Source of the DNA: Flavobacteriales bacterium UBA6772
GTDB lineage: Bacteria; Bacteroidota; Bacteroidia; Flavobacteriales; Flavobacteriaceae
DNA length: 64,000 nt
Direction of reading: 5' to 3'
Assembly (NCBI GenBank): GCA_905181765.1
Contig: CAJIYW010000005.1
Span: forward strand, 1 to 64,000
Shown here: in pieces, positions 19,376 through 29,612 of the stretch
Position numbering within the stretch: position 1 is the stretch's first letter
Layout of the letters: every line of letters begins with the position of its first letter
Translations under genes and position numbers: made by a program
The notes under the pieces: model-generated
Told to the model about the DNA's origin: nothing
Databases searched by the model: none
Seen by the model: only the letters and a program-made list of their open reading frames with translations

Positions 19376-21613
19376 ATGAAATACACCAAAAAAATATTTC
19401 TTTTTACTGTTGTTTTTTTAGCAATGTATTCGTGTAGCACAAAAAAGGATACCATTGTTAACAGAAACTACCATGCGCTAACTACTTATTTTAACATCTT
19501 ATTTAATGGTGAAGAGGTCTTTAAAGATGGTATAGAAGGCATTAATAAGGGCTTTAAAGATGATTGGTTTGAGCAATTACCAATAGAGCCAATTGTTTTT
19601 GATGACCGTAAAATTGCAGCGCCAAAATTTAACAATAGTGGACCAGGTGGGGGTTTTGGGTTAAAAAAAAAGAATTCAACTACAAGTGACGAATCAAAAG
19701 AACAAACTCCTTTTGAAAAAGCAGAAGAGAAAGCTGTAAAAGCAATTCAAAAACACGGCATGAATATAAACGGTTTAGAAAGAAACCGCCAAATAGACGA
19801 CGCATATTTACTCTTAGGGAAATCGCGTTATTACTCACAAAGATTTATACCAGCTATAGAGGCTTTTAATTATGTAATTGCCAATTATCCAAATGCAAGT
19901 TTAATTGCAGAAACAAAAATTTGGCGCGCAAAGGCAAATATTAGAATGGGTAATGAAGAGTTTGCGATAGAAACCATGAACCTCTTGTTAGCTGTAACAG
20001 ATTCTTTGGAAGTAGCTTTTCCAGACAAAATTAAGGAGCAAGCAAACACTGCTTTAGCTATGGCTTATGAGCAATCAGATAGTTTGCAAAAAGCAAAAAA
20101 ACATTTAAGATTAGCTGCTAGAACGCAAGAAAATAACGTACAAGCGGCAAGGAATATGTTTGTTTTAGGACAGATGTATGCAAAAGAAAATAAAAAAGAT
20201 TCTGCGGTAGCAGTGTTTAATGAACTAATAACATTTAAAAAAGTACCTCATAAATATAAAATTCATGCAAATATAGAATTGGCCAAGAATGTTTTTAATG
20301 ACTCGATTTCTTCAACTATTTTGGCGAGACTAGAAAAACTAATTGAAGACAGAGAAAATAGACCTTACTTAGATCAGTTGTATTATCAAGTAGGTTCGTT
20401 GCATGAGAAAAACGATAGTATTTCTTTAGCAATAGCATATTACAATAAATCAATACAATCTAAAGGTGCCGAAGATAAACAGAAAAGTTATACGTATGAG
20501 AATCTTGGAAATTTGTATTTTAAGAATTCAGAATATAAATTTGCTAGTAGTTATTACGATAGTGTTTTAAGTGTTTCGGCAGACGACCTAAGCCTTCGCG
20601 TTAGAAGGGTTAAAAGAAAACATAAAAATTTAGCTTCTTTAATTAAATTTGAAGAGGTGGTTACTATAAATGATAGCATTGTAAAAATTGCAGCAATGTC
20701 TAAAGATGCGCAAGAAGCCTTCTTTCAAAAGTATATAGACAATTTAAAAAAGAAAGACGAAGAAGCTGCGCAGTTGCGGTTAAATCAAATTGCGTTTAGT
20801 GGAAGTTCTAGCAATTCTTTACAGTCTGTAAATAAAGGAAAATGGTATTTTTATAATTCACAATCTTTAGGTTTTGGTAAAACAGAATTTCAAAAAATTT
20901 GGGGCAATAGAAAAGTAGAAGACAATTGGCGTTGGTCTTCAAATGCAACTTTTGGTGCATCAGACAAAGACACTTTAACAGCCGCTATAAAAGATACTCG
21001 TTATGATTTGGCAAGTTATTTAGATCAAATTCCTAAAGGGAAAGGGCAAATAGACACCTTAAAACTGAATAGAAACGAAGCACTTTACGAATTAGGTGTT
21101 ATTTATAAAGAGCAGTTTAAGAATAAGCAACTGGCAATTGAAAGGCTAGAAAGGGTTGTAACTTTAAATCCTAGAAAAAATTTAGTACTGCCAATTAATT
21201 GGCATTTATATCAGGTTCATAAAGATTTAGGAGAAATAGCTAAAGCCAATATTTACAAGAATATAATTCTTACAGAATATGCAAATACGCCTTTTGCTCA
21301 AAGGATAAGAAACCCTGATAAGGAGATTGAAGAAGATGTAAAATTGAATGACATAGAAGTATCATACAAAGAGTTTTATTATTTATATAAGAAAGGCGCA
21401 TATGAAGAAGTGGTAACAAGCGTAAATAAACTACTACCGTCAATTTCAAGCTCTAAATTAAAGCCTAAGTTTGAGCTTTTAAAAGCATATGCAATTGGGA
21501 AGCATTTAAGTAAAGAAACATATAAAGAAGTATTAGAATTTATTTCAATTAATTACGGAAATACAGAAGAAGGTAAGAAGGCAAAGGAAATTTTAAACCA
21601 ATTAAACAAATAG
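19376..21613 (+). CDS. sprE: Gliding motility / T9SS lipoprotein SprE (PorW-like), TPR repeats
   Basis: 745 residues. A lipoprotein signal ends at Cys20 (LAMYSCSTKKDT), followed by NRNYHALTTYFNILFNGEE, the N-terminus typical of flavobacterial SprE. TPR-like helical repeats run through much of the protein (for example AYLLLGKSRYYSQRF and LYYQVGSLHEKNDSISLA). SprE/PorW is an outer-membrane-associated component needed for T9SS secretion and gliding. The next gene starts 2 bases after the stop, and the run continues into the ATP synthase genes, an arrangement known in this family. Confidence 0.88.
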   Translation: MKYTKKIFLFTVVFLAMYSCSTKKDTIVNRNYHALTTYFNILFNGEEVFKDGIEGINKGFKDDWFEQLPIEPIVFDDRKIAAPKFNNSGPGGGFGLKKKNSTTSDESKEQTPFEKAEEKAVKAIQKHGMNINGLERNRQIDDAYLLLGKSRYYSQRFIPAIEAFNYVIANYPNASLIAETKIWRAKANIRMGNEEFAIETMNLLLAVTDSLEVAFPDKIKEQANTALAMAYEQSDSLQKAKKHLRLAARTQENNVQAARNMFVLGQMYAKENKKDSAVAVFNELITFKKVPHKYKIHANIELAKNVFNDSISSTILARLEKLIEDRENRPYLDQLYYQVGSLHEKNDSISLAIAYYNKSIQSKGAEDKQKSYTYENLGNLYFKNSEYKFASSYYDSVLSVSADDLSLRVRRVKRKHKNLASLIKFEEVVTINDSIVKIAAMSKDAQEAFFQKYIDNLKKKDEEAAQLRLNQIAFSGSSSNSLQSVNKGKWYFYNSQSLGFGKTEFQKIWGNRKVEDNWRWSSNATFGASDKDTLTAAIKDTRYDLASYLDQIPKGKGQIDTLKLNRNEALYELGVIYKEQFKNKQLAIERLERVVTLNPRKNLVLPINWHLYQVHKDLGEIAKANIYKNIILTEYANTPFAQRIRNPDKEIEEDVKLNDIEVSYKEFYYLYKKGAYEEVVTSVNKLLPSISSSKLKPKFELLKAYAIGKHLSKETYKEVLEFISINYGNTEEGKKAKEILNQLNK

Positions 21614-21615
21614 TG

Positions 21616-22041
21616 ATGTTTAACAATAAAACAAATAATCAAGAATATAAATCAGGAAAATCTAGAACTATGGAAAGAAATGTAATTGCAAAAAATTCTA
21701 CATTTGTAGGTGAAATAACTTCAGATGGCGATTTTCGAGTAGACGGTATTTTAGAGGGTACTTTAAAAACAAAAGGTAAAGTTATTATTGGTGTAGATGG
21801 TTTTACAAAAGGAACAATAGAAGCTACAAATGCAGAAATAGAGGGTAAGTTTTCTGGGCAGCTTTCTATTGCTAATATTTTAACAATAAAAGCAACCGCA
21901 AACATTTCTGGAGATGTAGTTGTTGGCAAATTATCTATAGAGCCAGGAGCAACATTTAATGCTAGCTGCGCAATGAAAGGGGCTTTAAAAGAATTGAATA
22001 AAAGCAATGAAACAAAACAAGCCTCAGAAAAAACCGCTTAA
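21616..22041 (+). CDS. Bactofilin (polymer-forming cytoskeletal protein)
   Basis: About 141 residues. The central part (about 25-115) is a right-handed beta-helix with repeated short turns such as GEITSDGDFRVDGILEG and AEIEGKFSGQLSIA, flanked by short disordered tails, the bactofilin plan. Bactofilins polymerise without nucleotide and organise cell envelope work. I chose ATG 21616 over the GTG three bases earlier, which overlaps the sprE stop. It overlaps the next gene by 35 bases. Confidence 0.88.
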   Translation: MFNNKTNNQEYKSGKSRTMERNVIAKNSTFVGEITSDGDFRVDGILEGTLKTKGKVIIGVDGFTKGTIEATNAEIEGKFSGQLSIANILTIKATANISGDVVVGKLSIEPGATFNASCAMKGALKELNKSNETKQASEKTA

Positions 22042-22225
22042 TAAAGCCATTCAATTATCTGGAGCAGGCTTGCAAATGGGTGTAACTATTTATGCCGGTT
22101 TTCTTCTAGGAGGGTGGTTAGACAAAAAGTTTGAAATCAATTTTTTAACAGAAGTAATTACCTTATTTGCTATCTTCTTGGCAATGTATTCATTAATTAA
22201 GCAAGCAAATAAAATTAATGAATAA
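22007..22225 (+). CDS. AtpZ/AtpI-family small membrane protein
   Basis: 72 residues with two membrane segments (about 23-39 and 47-66) joined by GGWLDKKFEIN, the motif of the AtpZ/AtpI family next to ATP synthase operons. Such proteins assist assembly of the c-ring or carry cations. It overlaps bactofilin by 35 bases and the next gene by 8, showing tight co-translation. Confidence 0.8.
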   Translation: MKQNKPQKKPLNKAIQLSGAGLQMGVTIYAGFLLGGWLDKKFEINFLTEVITLFAIFLAMYSLIKQANKINE

Positions 22226-22607
22226 AGACGTATTTAGATACCTTCTTGTTTTTACTTCCATGTTCTTAATAGGAAGTTCTTGCCATCAATTATTAGTAGC
22301 ACATTTAGGGCTAAAATTTTCATTTTCCATTGATAAAATTTACCTGTTTCATGCTGTTTTTTCAGCATTAATTTGTTTAAATTTAAGAGTCATTTCTACT
22401 GTTGATAAACTTTTTCCACAACTAGGTTTCATCTATTTAAGTACTCTTGTTTTAAAGTTAATTCTCTTTGCTTTATTTTTCTATACCCCATTGTTTACGG
22501 TTGTTTCATTTAGCCTCGCAGAAAAAATTTCGCTATTTTTTCCACTCTTTATTTTTTTGTTAACAGAGGCTATTTTTGTGTTAAAAATTCTGAATCAAAA
22601 AGAATAA
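22218..22607 (+). CDS. DUF6168-type membrane protein before atpB
   Basis: 129 residues with four hydrophobic segments (about 5-25, 40-60, 68-90 and 98-122) and few charged residues. Position and form match the small membrane protein commonly found between AtpZ and subunit a in Flavobacteriaceae. Function unknown; a helper in F0 assembly is only inferred from position. Confidence 0.7.
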   Translation: MNKDVFRYLLVFTSMFLIGSSCHQLLVAHLGLKFSFSIDKIYLFHAVFSALICLNLRVISTVDKLFPQLGFIYLSTLVLKLILFALFFYTPLFTVVSFSLAEKISLFFPLFIFLLTEAIFVLKILNQKE

Positions 22608-22629
22608 AAAATTATTAAATAAAAAATGG

Positions 22630-22659
22630 TTTGTTTTTTTGAATTATTCTATATCTTTG
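22630..22659 (+). promoter_or_regulatory. Promoter of atpB: TTTG (-33) and TATCTTTG (-7)
   Basis: TTTG at 22630-22633 and TATCTTTG at 22652-22659 are separated by 18 bases, close to the Bacteroidota sigma-A pattern. It lies 28 bases before the atpB ATG, so the F0F1 genes can be transcribed apart from sprE. Confidence 0.65.
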
Positions 22660-22687
22660 CGCGGAATTTAGAAAGCGTATTTTTACA

Positions 22688-23824
22688 ATGAGGATTGCAT
22701 ATAAAACAGTCAAGTTTCTTACAATAGTAGCAATAACCCTTTTTACAGCGGTTAGTTTTGCATCAGAATCTGATAAAAAACACGACGTTCAAAATGATGG
22801 TGGACGCGTAAATACAAAAAGTGAAGTGGAAGCATATATTCTTCATCACATTAAAGATTCTCACGATTTCTCTTTATTTTCTTATACAAGCGATTCAGGA
22901 GAAAGAAAACATGTAGGTTTTCCATTACCAGTTATTTTATGGTCTAGTGAAGGTTTAGTTACTTTCATGTCTTCGGCTTTTCATCACAATGATGACGGTC
23001 ACGTAATCGTAGAAAAAAACGGATTAAAATTTGCGAAGATCCATTCAAAAATTTACGAATTAGATACAGATGCTGCAACCGTTTCTTTTGATGAAACACA
23101 CCACGCAACAAATGCACACAAAACATTAGATTTTTCTATTACTAAAAGTGCTTTTGGATTGATAGTAATTGGTTTATTAATGCTTTTATGGTTTTCTAAA
23201 TTAGCAAGACAATACAAAACAAAGAAAGTACCAACAGGTTTTGGTAGAGTTTTAGAACCTTTGGTTCTATATGTTCGTGATGAGATTGCAAGACCAAATA
23301 TTGGTGAAAAACATTACCGAAGATTTACAGGATATTTATTAACAGTATTTTTCTTTATTTGGATTTTAAATTTAGCAGGATTAACCCCTTTAGGTTTTAA
23401 TGTTACAGGGCAATTAGCCGTAACAGGTTGTTTGGCAATTTTTACATTGGTAATTTATACAGTAAGTGGTACAAAAGGATATTGGATGCACATGATTTGG
23501 ATGCCAGGAGTTCCTATGTTAATTCGCCCAGTTTTAGCAATTATAGAATTGGCTGGAGCTTTAATTATTAAACCATTTTCATTATTAGTGCGTTTGTTCG
23601 CAAACATTTCAGCAGGTCATATTGTGGTAATGAGCTTAATTGCAATTATGTTTACACTAAAAGAATCTTTAGGGGTTGTTGGTGCAACAGGATTGTCTTT
23701 AGTATTATCATTTTTTATAACATTAATTGAGGTTTTAGTAGCTTTTTTACAAGCGTATATCTTTACAATGCTTTCCGCATTATTTATTGGTATGGCAGTA
23801 GATGACCATGCTGAAGCTCATTAA
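22688..23824 (+). CDS. atpB: ATP synthase F0 subunit a
   Basis: 378 residues. Subunit a forms the proton half-channels beside the c-ring. A signal-like N-terminus and a soluble region of about 130 residues rich in His and Asp precede the membrane part. This long periplasmic extension is usual in Bacteroidota and makes the protein longer than the 270 or so residues of E. coli. The conserved helix with the essential Arg is in LVRLFANISAGHIVV, and the last helix contains LQAYIFTMLSALFIG. First gene after the promoter. Confidence 0.95.
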   Translation: MRIAYKTVKFLTIVAITLFTAVSFASESDKKHDVQNDGGRVNTKSEVEAYILHHIKDSHDFSLFSYTSDSGERKHVGFPLPVILWSSEGLVTFMSSAFHHNDDGHVIVEKNGLKFAKIHSKIYELDTDAATVSFDETHHATNAHKTLDFSITKSAFGLIVIGLLMLLWFSKLARQYKTKKVPTGFGRVLEPLVLYVRDEIARPNIGEKHYRRFTGYLLTVFFFIWILNLAGLTPLGFNVTGQLAVTGCLAIFTLVIYTVSGTKGYWMHMIWMPGVPMLIRPVLAIIELAGALIIKPFSLLVRLFANISAGHIVVMSLIAIMFTLKESLGVVGATGLSLVLSFFITLIEVLVAFLQAYIFTMLSALFIGMAVDDHAEAH

Positions 23825-23839
23825 TACAAATTTGTTTAA

Positions 23840-24049
<210 letters not shown>

Positions 24050-24146
24050 TCCAAACAAAAACAAAAACATGTCTCTGCAACGGTTGGTTGCAGAGTTTGT
24101 TTTTAATTAAACAGTAAAGAAATAAAAAAATAAATTAGTTTATAGA

Positions 24147-24647
24147 ATGGAAACTTTATTAAACGATTTTTCACCGGGATTATTTGCAGTGTCAACCATT
24201 TTATTGTTGGCTTTAATTGCTTTAATGGTTAAATTTGCTTGGAAACCAATTTTAAATTCTTTGGAAGAAAGAGAATCTGGAATAGAAGACGCTTTAGCTG
24301 CCGCAGAAAATGCGCGTAAAGAAATGCAAAACTTACAATCTGATAACGAAAGATTGATAAAAGAAGCAAGAGCAGAAAGAGACGAGATGATGAAAGATGC
24401 AAGAAATATTACAGATAATATGATTGCAGCAGCAAAAGAAGACGCTAAAGAAGTTACTGCTACTTTAATAGAAAAAGCGCAAGCTTCTATCAATCAAGAG
24501 AAGCAAGCTGCATTAGCAGAAATTAAAAAAACCGTTGCAGAATTGTCTATTGGTATTGCAGAAACAGTAATTAAAAAAGAATTATCTAATAAGAAAGACC
24601 AACTAGCGTTAGTTGAAGGAATCTTAAAAGATGTTACTTTAAACTAA
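24147..24647 (+). CDS. atpF: ATP synthase F0 subunit b
   Basis: 166 residues: one membrane helix (about 8-28) followed by KFAWKPILNSLEEREsgI and a long charged coiled coil, the peripheral stalk that holds F1 to F0. The motif FAWKPI is typical. It ends 6 bases before atpH. Confidence 0.95.
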   Translation: METLLNDFSPGLFAVSTILLLALIALMVKFAWKPILNSLEERESGIEDALAAAENARKEMQNLQSDNERLIKEARAERDEMMKDARNITDNMIAAAKEDAKEVTATLIEKAQASINQEKQAALAEIKKTVAELSIGIAETVIKKELSNKKDQLALVEGILKDVTLN

Positions 24648-24653
24648 GTATAA

Positions 24654-25211
24654 ATGAAAGACGCAAGAGCAGCATTACGTTACGCCAAAGCAATCTTAAA
24701 TCTTGCAAAAGATACGGAGTCTGAAACTGCAGTAAACGATGATATGTTATTTATATCTAACACCATTGCAGAGAATAAAGACTTAGCGGTAATGTTAAAT
24801 AGCCCTATTGTGAAAGCAGTAGATAAAATGAATGTGTTAAACGCATTGTTTGAAGGCAAGGTACATACCATTACATTAGGTCTGTTCCATTTATTACAGG
24901 ACAACAAGAGAATTGCAATGTTAAAATCTATTGCAGCAAAATATGTAATTGTTTATGATTTTTTAAAGCATACACAAGTTGCAAAGGTTACTACTGCGGT
25001 TGCATTAACTCCAGAAGTAGAGCAACTAGTTTTAGACAAAGTAGTAGCTTTAACAGGTAAGAAGGCAAATTTAGAAAATGTTATAAACCCAACTATTTTA
25101 GGTGGATTTATTTTACGCGTTGGAGATGTGCAATACGATGCAAGTATCTCTAATTATCTAAACGAATTAAGAAAGGAATTTGACAACAGTCATTACATTC
25201 CAAAAATATAA
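24654..25211 (+). CDS. atpH: ATP synthase F1 subunit delta
   Basis: 185 residues, the OSCP/delta family linking stalk to F1. It opens with ARAALRYAKAILNLA and has the C-terminal signature INPTILGGFILRVGDVQYDAS, usual length and position between b and alpha. Confidence 0.95.
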   Translation: MKDARAALRYAKAILNLAKDTESETAVNDDMLFISNTIAENKDLAVMLNSPIVKAVDKMNVLNALFEGKVHTITLGLFHLLQDNKRIAMLKSIAAKYVIVYDFLKHTQVAKVTTAVALTPEVEQLVLDKVVALTGKKANLENVINPTILGGFILRVGDVQYDASISNYLNELRKEFDNSHYIPKI

Positions 25212-25288
25212 AAAGCGATAAGCGATCTGTTTCAGGCAATAAGTAGCCGAAAGTAGAAAGTAGAAAAGCGAAAGCAAATTTTAAAAAG

Positions 25289-26866
25289 ATGGCAAGCATT
25301 AAACCAGCTGAAGTATCAGCAATTTTAAAACAACAGTTAACAAATTTTGAAACAAAAGCTACTTTAAACGAAGTAGGAACTGTTTTACAAGTAGGTGATG
25401 GTATCGCACGTGTTTACGGTCTATCTAATGTTCAATACGGTGAGCTAGTAGAATTCGAAGACGGATTAGAAGGGATCGTATTAAACTTAGAAGAAGATAA
25501 TGTAGGTGTTGTATTATTAGGTGCTTCAACTGCTATTAGAGAGGGTTCTACTGTAAAACGTACAGAAAGAATTGCTTCTTTAAAAACAGGTGAAGGAATT
25601 GTAGGACGTGTTGTAGATACTTTAGGAAATCCTATTGATGGTAAAGGACCCATTGAAGGAACTACTTATGAAATGCCTTTAGAGCGTAGAGCTCCAGGTG
25701 TTATTTATAGAGAACCAGTTACCGAGCCTTTACAAACAGGTATTAAATCTATTGATGCAATGATTCCTGTTGGAAGAGGTCAACGTGAGTTAATCATTGG
25801 AGACAGACAAACAGGTAAATCTACCGTTGCTTTAGATACTATTTTAAATCAAAAAGAATTTTTTGATGCTGGTGAGCCAGTATATTGTATATATGTTGCT
25901 ATCGGTCAGAAAGCTTCTACAGTTGCAGCAATTGCAAACATGTTAGAAGAAAAAGGAGCAATGGCGTATACAACAATTGTAGCAGCAAATGCATCAGATC
26001 CTGCAGCAATGCAAGTGTATGCACCGTTTGCTGGAGCAGCAATTGGAGAATTTTTTAGAGATACAGGTAGACCCGCTTTAATTGTTTTTGATGATTTATC
26101 AAAACAAGCAGTGGCATACCGTGAGATTTCTTTATTATTAAGAAGACCTCCAGGACGTGAAGCGTATCCTGGTGATGTATTTTATTTACACTCAAGATTA
26201 TTAGAAAGAGCTGCAAAGTTGATTAATGATGACAAGATTGCAAGTGAAATGAACGATTTACCAGATTCTTTAAAAGGAATTGTAAAAGGTGGAGGTTCTT
26301 TAACTGCATTGCCAATTATTGAAACACAAGCAGGAGATGTATCAGCATATATTCCAACAAATGTAATTTCAATTACAGATGGACAAATTTTCTTAGATGG
26401 AGATTTATTTAACTCTGGTGTTCGTCCAGCAATTAACGTAGGTATTTCTGTATCTCGTGTTGGTGGTAACGCTCAGATTAAAGCAATGAAAAAAGTATCT
26501 GGTACCTTAAAACTAGATCAAGCACAGTATCGTGAATTAGAAGCGTTTGCTAAGTTTGGTTCAGATTTAGATGCAGCAACTATGAGTGTAATTTCGAAAG
26601 GACAACGTAATGTTGAAATTTTAAAACAAGCTCAAAATGATCCTTTTTCAGTAGAAGATCAAATTGCAATTATCTATGCAGGTTCTAAGAACTTATTAAA
26701 AAGTGTTCCTGTAAACCAAGTAAAGAAATTCGAGAAAGATTATATCGATTATCTAAACGCAAAACATAGAGATACTTTAGACGTTTTAAAGTCTGGTAAA
26801 TTAACACCAGAAACAATTGCTGTTTTAGAAGCAGCGGCTGAAGAAATTTCTAAACATTTTAATTAG
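25289..26866 (+). CDS. atpA: ATP synthase F1 subunit alpha
   Basis: 525 residues. The non-catalytic nucleotide-binding subunit, with P-loop GDRQTGKST, the DELSD-like region [14 protein letters not shown] and the family signature [14 protein letters not shown]. Length and all core motifs are normal. The 77-base gap before it carries no clear signal. Confidence 0.97.
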   Translation: MASIKPAEVSAILKQQLTNFETKATLNEVGTVLQVGDGIARVYGLSNVQYGELVEFEDGLEGIVLNLEEDNVGVVLLGASTAIREGSTVKRTERIASLKTGEGIVGRVVDTLGNPIDGKGPIEGTTYEMPLERRAPGVIYREPVTEPLQTGIKSIDAMIPVGRGQRELIIGDRQTGKSTVALDTILNQKEFFDAGEPVYCIYVAIGQKASTVAAIANMLEEKGAMAYTTIVAANASDPAAMQVYAPFAGAAIGEFFRDTGRPALIVFDDLSKQAVAYREISLLLRRPPGREAYPGDVFYLHSRLLERAAKLINDDKIASEMNDLPDSLKGIVKGGGSLTALPIIETQAGDVSAYIPTNVISITDGQIFLDGDLFNSGVRPAINVGISVSRVGGNAQIKAMKKVSGTLKLDQAQYRELEAFAKFGSDLDAATMSVISKGQRNVEILKQAQNDPFSVEDQIAIIYAGSKNLLKSVPVNQVKKFEKDYIDYLNAKHRDTLDVLKSGKLTPETIAVLEAAAEEISKHFN

Positions 26867-26937
26867 AAGTTAGGTTTTAATAGTTGGGCCTTGTGCGCAC
26901 TAATAATAACTAATTACTAGCAACTAGTTTCTAAAAT

Positions 26938-27804
26938 ATGGCAAACTTAAAAGAAATACGTAATAGAATTACCTCTATTAAATCTACAATGCAGATTACA
27001 TCTGCCATGAAAATGGTATCTGCTGCAAAGTTGAAAAAAGCACAAGATGCAATTACGGCAATGAGACCATATTCATCTAAACTAACTGAATTGTTGCAGA
27101 ATTTAAGTGCAACTTTAGATAGTGATGCTAGTGGGGCGTATTCAACACAAAGAGAGGTTTCTAAAGTTTTATTAGTAGTTATTACTTCTAATAGAGGTTT
27201 ATGTGGTGGTTTTAACTCTTCTATTACTAAAAAAGTGATAGCAACTATTCAAGAAAAATACAGCAATGCTTCTGTAGACTTATTTACTATTGGTAAAAAA
27301 GGGACAGATGTTTTATCTAAAACGCAGACCGTTATTGCAACTAGAAATGAGCTTTTTGATGATCTAACTTTTGATAATGTAGCAGCTGTTGCAGAAGAGT
27401 TAATGGAAATGTACACGGATGGTGCGTATGATAAAATTGAAGTTGTATACAATCAATTTAAGAATGCAGCAACTCAAATACCGCAAGTAGAACAGTTTTT
27501 ACCTATTAAACCTATTGAAGGTGGAGATGCAAACGCAGTAAACTCTGATTATATTTTTGACCCGTCTAAAGAAGAAATTGTATTAGCTTTAATTCCAAAA
27601 TCTTTAAAAACGCAATTATATAAAGCACTTAGAGACAGTTTTGCTTCAGAACATGGAGCAAGAATGACTGCAATGCACAAGGCAACAGACAACGCAACAG
27701 ATTTAAGAGATGACTTGTTGTTAACATATAACAAAGCACGTCAAGCAGCAATTACTAATGAAATTTTAGAAATTGTTGGTGGAGCGGAAGCGTTGAAAAA
27801 TTAG
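26938..27804 (+). CDS. atpG: ATP synthase F1 subunit gamma
   Basis: 288 residues forming the rotor shaft: N-terminal helix with RITSIKSTMQITSAMKMVSAAKL and C-terminal helix with ARMTAMHKATDNATDL and YNKARQAAITNEILEIVGGAEAL. It is the last F1 gene here. Beta and epsilon (atpD, atpC) are absent, as usual in Bacteroidota, where they form a separate operon. The end of the gene is repeated just after its stop. Confidence 0.95.
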   Translation: MANLKEIRNRITSIKSTMQITSAMKMVSAAKLKKAQDAITAMRPYSSKLTELLQNLSATLDSDASGAYSTQREVSKVLLVVITSNRGLCGGFNSSITKKVIATIQEKYSNASVDLFTIGKKGTDVLSKTQTVIATRNELFDDLTFDNVAAVAEELMEMYTDGAYDKIEVVYNQFKNAATQIPQVEQFLPIKPIEGGDANAVNSDYIFDPSKEEIVLALIPKSLKTQLYKALRDSFASEHGARMTAMHKATDNATDLRDDLLLTYNKARQAAITNEILEIVGGAEALKN

Positions 27805-27880
27805 ACGAAGTGTAGCGGAGTCAAATTTTAAAAAGAGCGGAAGCGTTGAAAAATTAGAGTGTAGCGAAAATTTTAAAAAG
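27781..27880 (+). repeat. Tandem duplication of the atpG 3' end (about 50 bp, two copies)
   Basis: GAGCGGAAGCGTTGAAAAAT plus TAG at about 27781-27804 recurs at about 27833-27857, and the following GTGTAGCG ... TTTTAAAAAG also repeats with a few changes. The second copy lies wholly after the atpG stop. Confidence 0.8.
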
Positions 27881-27905
27881 AAAAACGAATAAGTTTATAC
27901 TATAA

Positions 27906-27936
27906 AAAAACCCAACTCAATAGAGTTGGGTTTTTA
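27906..27936. terminator. Bidirectional terminator between atpG and the aldehyde dehydrogenase
   Basis: An 8-bp stem CCCAACTC/GAGTTGGG with loop AATA, flanked by A7 and T5 runs, so it can end transcription from both converging genes. Confidence 0.85.
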
Positions 27937-27957
27937 CTTTTCTGTTACTATTATTCT

Positions 27958-29499
27958 TTATAGATCAAACTTAATTCCTTGCGCTAAAGGCAATTCATCA
28001 GAATAATTTACAGTATTTGTTTGTCTTCTCATGTACACTTTCCAAGCATCAGATCCAGACTCACGTCCACCACCTGTTTCTTTTTCCCCTCCAAAAGCAC
28101 CACCAATTTCAGCACCAGAAGTTCCGATGTTTACATTTGCTATACCACAATCAGAGCCTGCATATGATAAGAATTTCTCAGCTTCTTTTAATTCATTAGT
28201 CATAATTGCAGAAGATAATCCTTGAGCAACACCATTTTGTTTTTCAATAGCATTTTCAACTTCTCCAGAATATTTCATTAAATATAAAATAGGTGCAAAA
28301 GTTTCGTGTTGTACAATTTCGAAATGGTTTTCTGCTTCGATAATAGCTGGTTTTACGTAGCATCCGCTTTCGTAACCTTCACCTTCTAAAACTCCACCTT
28401 CAACCAACACATTTCCACCTTCAGCTTTTGCTTTTTCAATAGCAGCTAAATACGTATTTACAGAATCATGATCAATTAACGGCCCAATATGATTTTTTTC
28501 ATCTAAAGGATTTCCAATAGTTAATTGCCCATAAGCACCAACGATAGCATCTCTTACTTTATCGTAAACAGATTCGTGAATAATTAATCTTCTAGTAGAA
28601 GTACAACGCTGTCCACAAGTTCCTACAGCACCAAATACAGCACCGGGAACCACTACTTTTAAATCTGCAGTTGGTGTAATAATAATGGCATTATTTCCTC
28701 CTAATTCTAGTAAAGAGGTTCCAAAACGTTGTGCAACAGTTGCTCCAACAATTCTTCCCATTCTAGTAGAACCTGTTGCAGAAACCAATGGCACTCTCGA
28801 GTCAGTCGTCATCATTTCTCCAACCTTATAATCTCCATTAATAATAGAAGAAATACCTTCTGGTAAATTGTTTTCTTTTAAGATGTCTGCAATAATGTTT
28901 TGACAAGCTACAGCGCATAAAGGAGCTTTTTCAGATCCTTTCCACACACAAACATCACCACATATCCAAGCTAAAGCTGTATTCCACGCCCAAACAGCTA
29001 CTGGAAAGTTAAATGCAGATATAATACCTACAACTCCAATTGGATGCCACTGCTCTCTCATTACATGCCCAGGACGTTCAGATGGTATTGTTTGTCCGTT
29101 TAATTGTCTTGATAAACCAACTGCAAAATCACAGATATCTATCATTTCTTGAACCTCACCATAACCTTCTTGTAAAGATTTACCCATTTCATAAGAAACT
29201 AACTTTCCTAAGGGCTCTTTTAAATCTCTTAATCGATTTCCAAATTGACGAACAATCTCTCCTCTTTGTGGAGCTGGCATGTTTCTAAAAGATAGAAAAG
29301 CGGTAGTTGCTTTTTCCATTACTTTTTCATAGTCTTCTTTGGAAGTTGCTTTTACTTTTCCGATTAATTTTCCATCAACAGGAGAGTAACTTTCAATAAT
29401 TTCTCCGCTAGAAAAGTTATTAGAACCAGTAGAAGTTCCATTATTTATTTCTTTTAATCCTAATTCTTGTAATGTTTCTTTTATTCCAAAATCTGTCAT
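27958..29499 (-). CDS. ALDH7-type aldehyde dehydrogenase (alpha-aminoadipic semialdehyde / piperideine-6-carboxylate dehydrogenase)
   Basis: 513 residues, an NAD-dependent aldehyde dehydrogenase. The general-base region is LELGGNNAI and the nucleophile is the Cys in GTCGQRCTSTRR, the arrangement of the ALDH7/antiquitin branch, which oxidises alpha-aminoadipic semialdehyde in lysine breakdown. GSTRMGRIVG forms part of the cofactor site. The C-terminal EKETGGGRESGSDAWK also fits ALDH7. Start supported by a TAAATTTG element 36 bases upstream. No other lysine-degradation gene is beside it. Confidence 0.9.
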   Translation of the reverse strand: MTDFGIKETLQELGLKEINNGTSTGSNNFSSGEIIESYSPVDGKLIGKVKATSKEDYEKVMEKATTAFLSFRNMPAPQRGEIVRQFGNRLRDLKEPLGKLVSYEMGKSLQEGYGEVQEMIDICDFAVGLSRQLNGQTIPSERPGHVMREQWHPIGVVGIISAFNFPVAVWAWNTALAWICGDVCVWKGSEKAPLCAVACQNIIADILKENNLPEGISSIINGDYKVGEMMTTDSRVPLVSATGSTRMGRIVGATVAQRFGTSLLELGGNNAIIITPTADLKVVVPGAVFGAVGTCGQRCTSTRRLIIHESVYDKVRDAIVGAYGQLTIGNPLDEKNHIGPLIDHDSVNTYLAAIEKAKAEGGNVLVEGGVLEGEGYESGCYVKPAIIEAENHFEIVQHETFAPILYLMKYSGEVENAIEKQNGVAQGLSSAIMTNELKEAEKFLSYAGSDCGIANVNIGTSGAEIGGAFGGEKETGGGRESGSDAWKVYMRRQTNTVNYSDELPLAQGIKFDL

Positions 29500-29535
29500 T
29501 TCGCAGTTTCGTTTTAGTTGTTTAATTTAGAGCTT

Positions 29536-29543
29536 CAAATTTA
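29536..29543 (-). promoter_or_regulatory. Candidate -7 element TAAATTTG for the aldehyde dehydrogenase
   Basis: Minus-strand TAAATTTG, 36 bases before the ATG, in the divergent 113-base gap shared with the asparaginase-like gene. Confidence 0.45.
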
Positions 29544-29612
29544 CGAATTATTTTACAGTTAAATAAATTAAACAAAAAACATAATTTTTGTTTAATTTTA
29601 AACAAAACAGTT

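Noticed and set aside
21639..22007. 122-codon minus-strand open frame opposite bactofilin
   Set aside because: It is a shadow of the beta-helix repeats; no start signal and no family.
24050..24146. Hairpin GTCTCTGCAAC/GTTGCAGAG after atpE as a full terminator
   Set aside because: It is a decent hairpin with a TTTGTTTTT tail at about 24070-24104, but atpF and the rest follow in the same direction, so it is more likely to lower read-through or protect the abundant atpE message.
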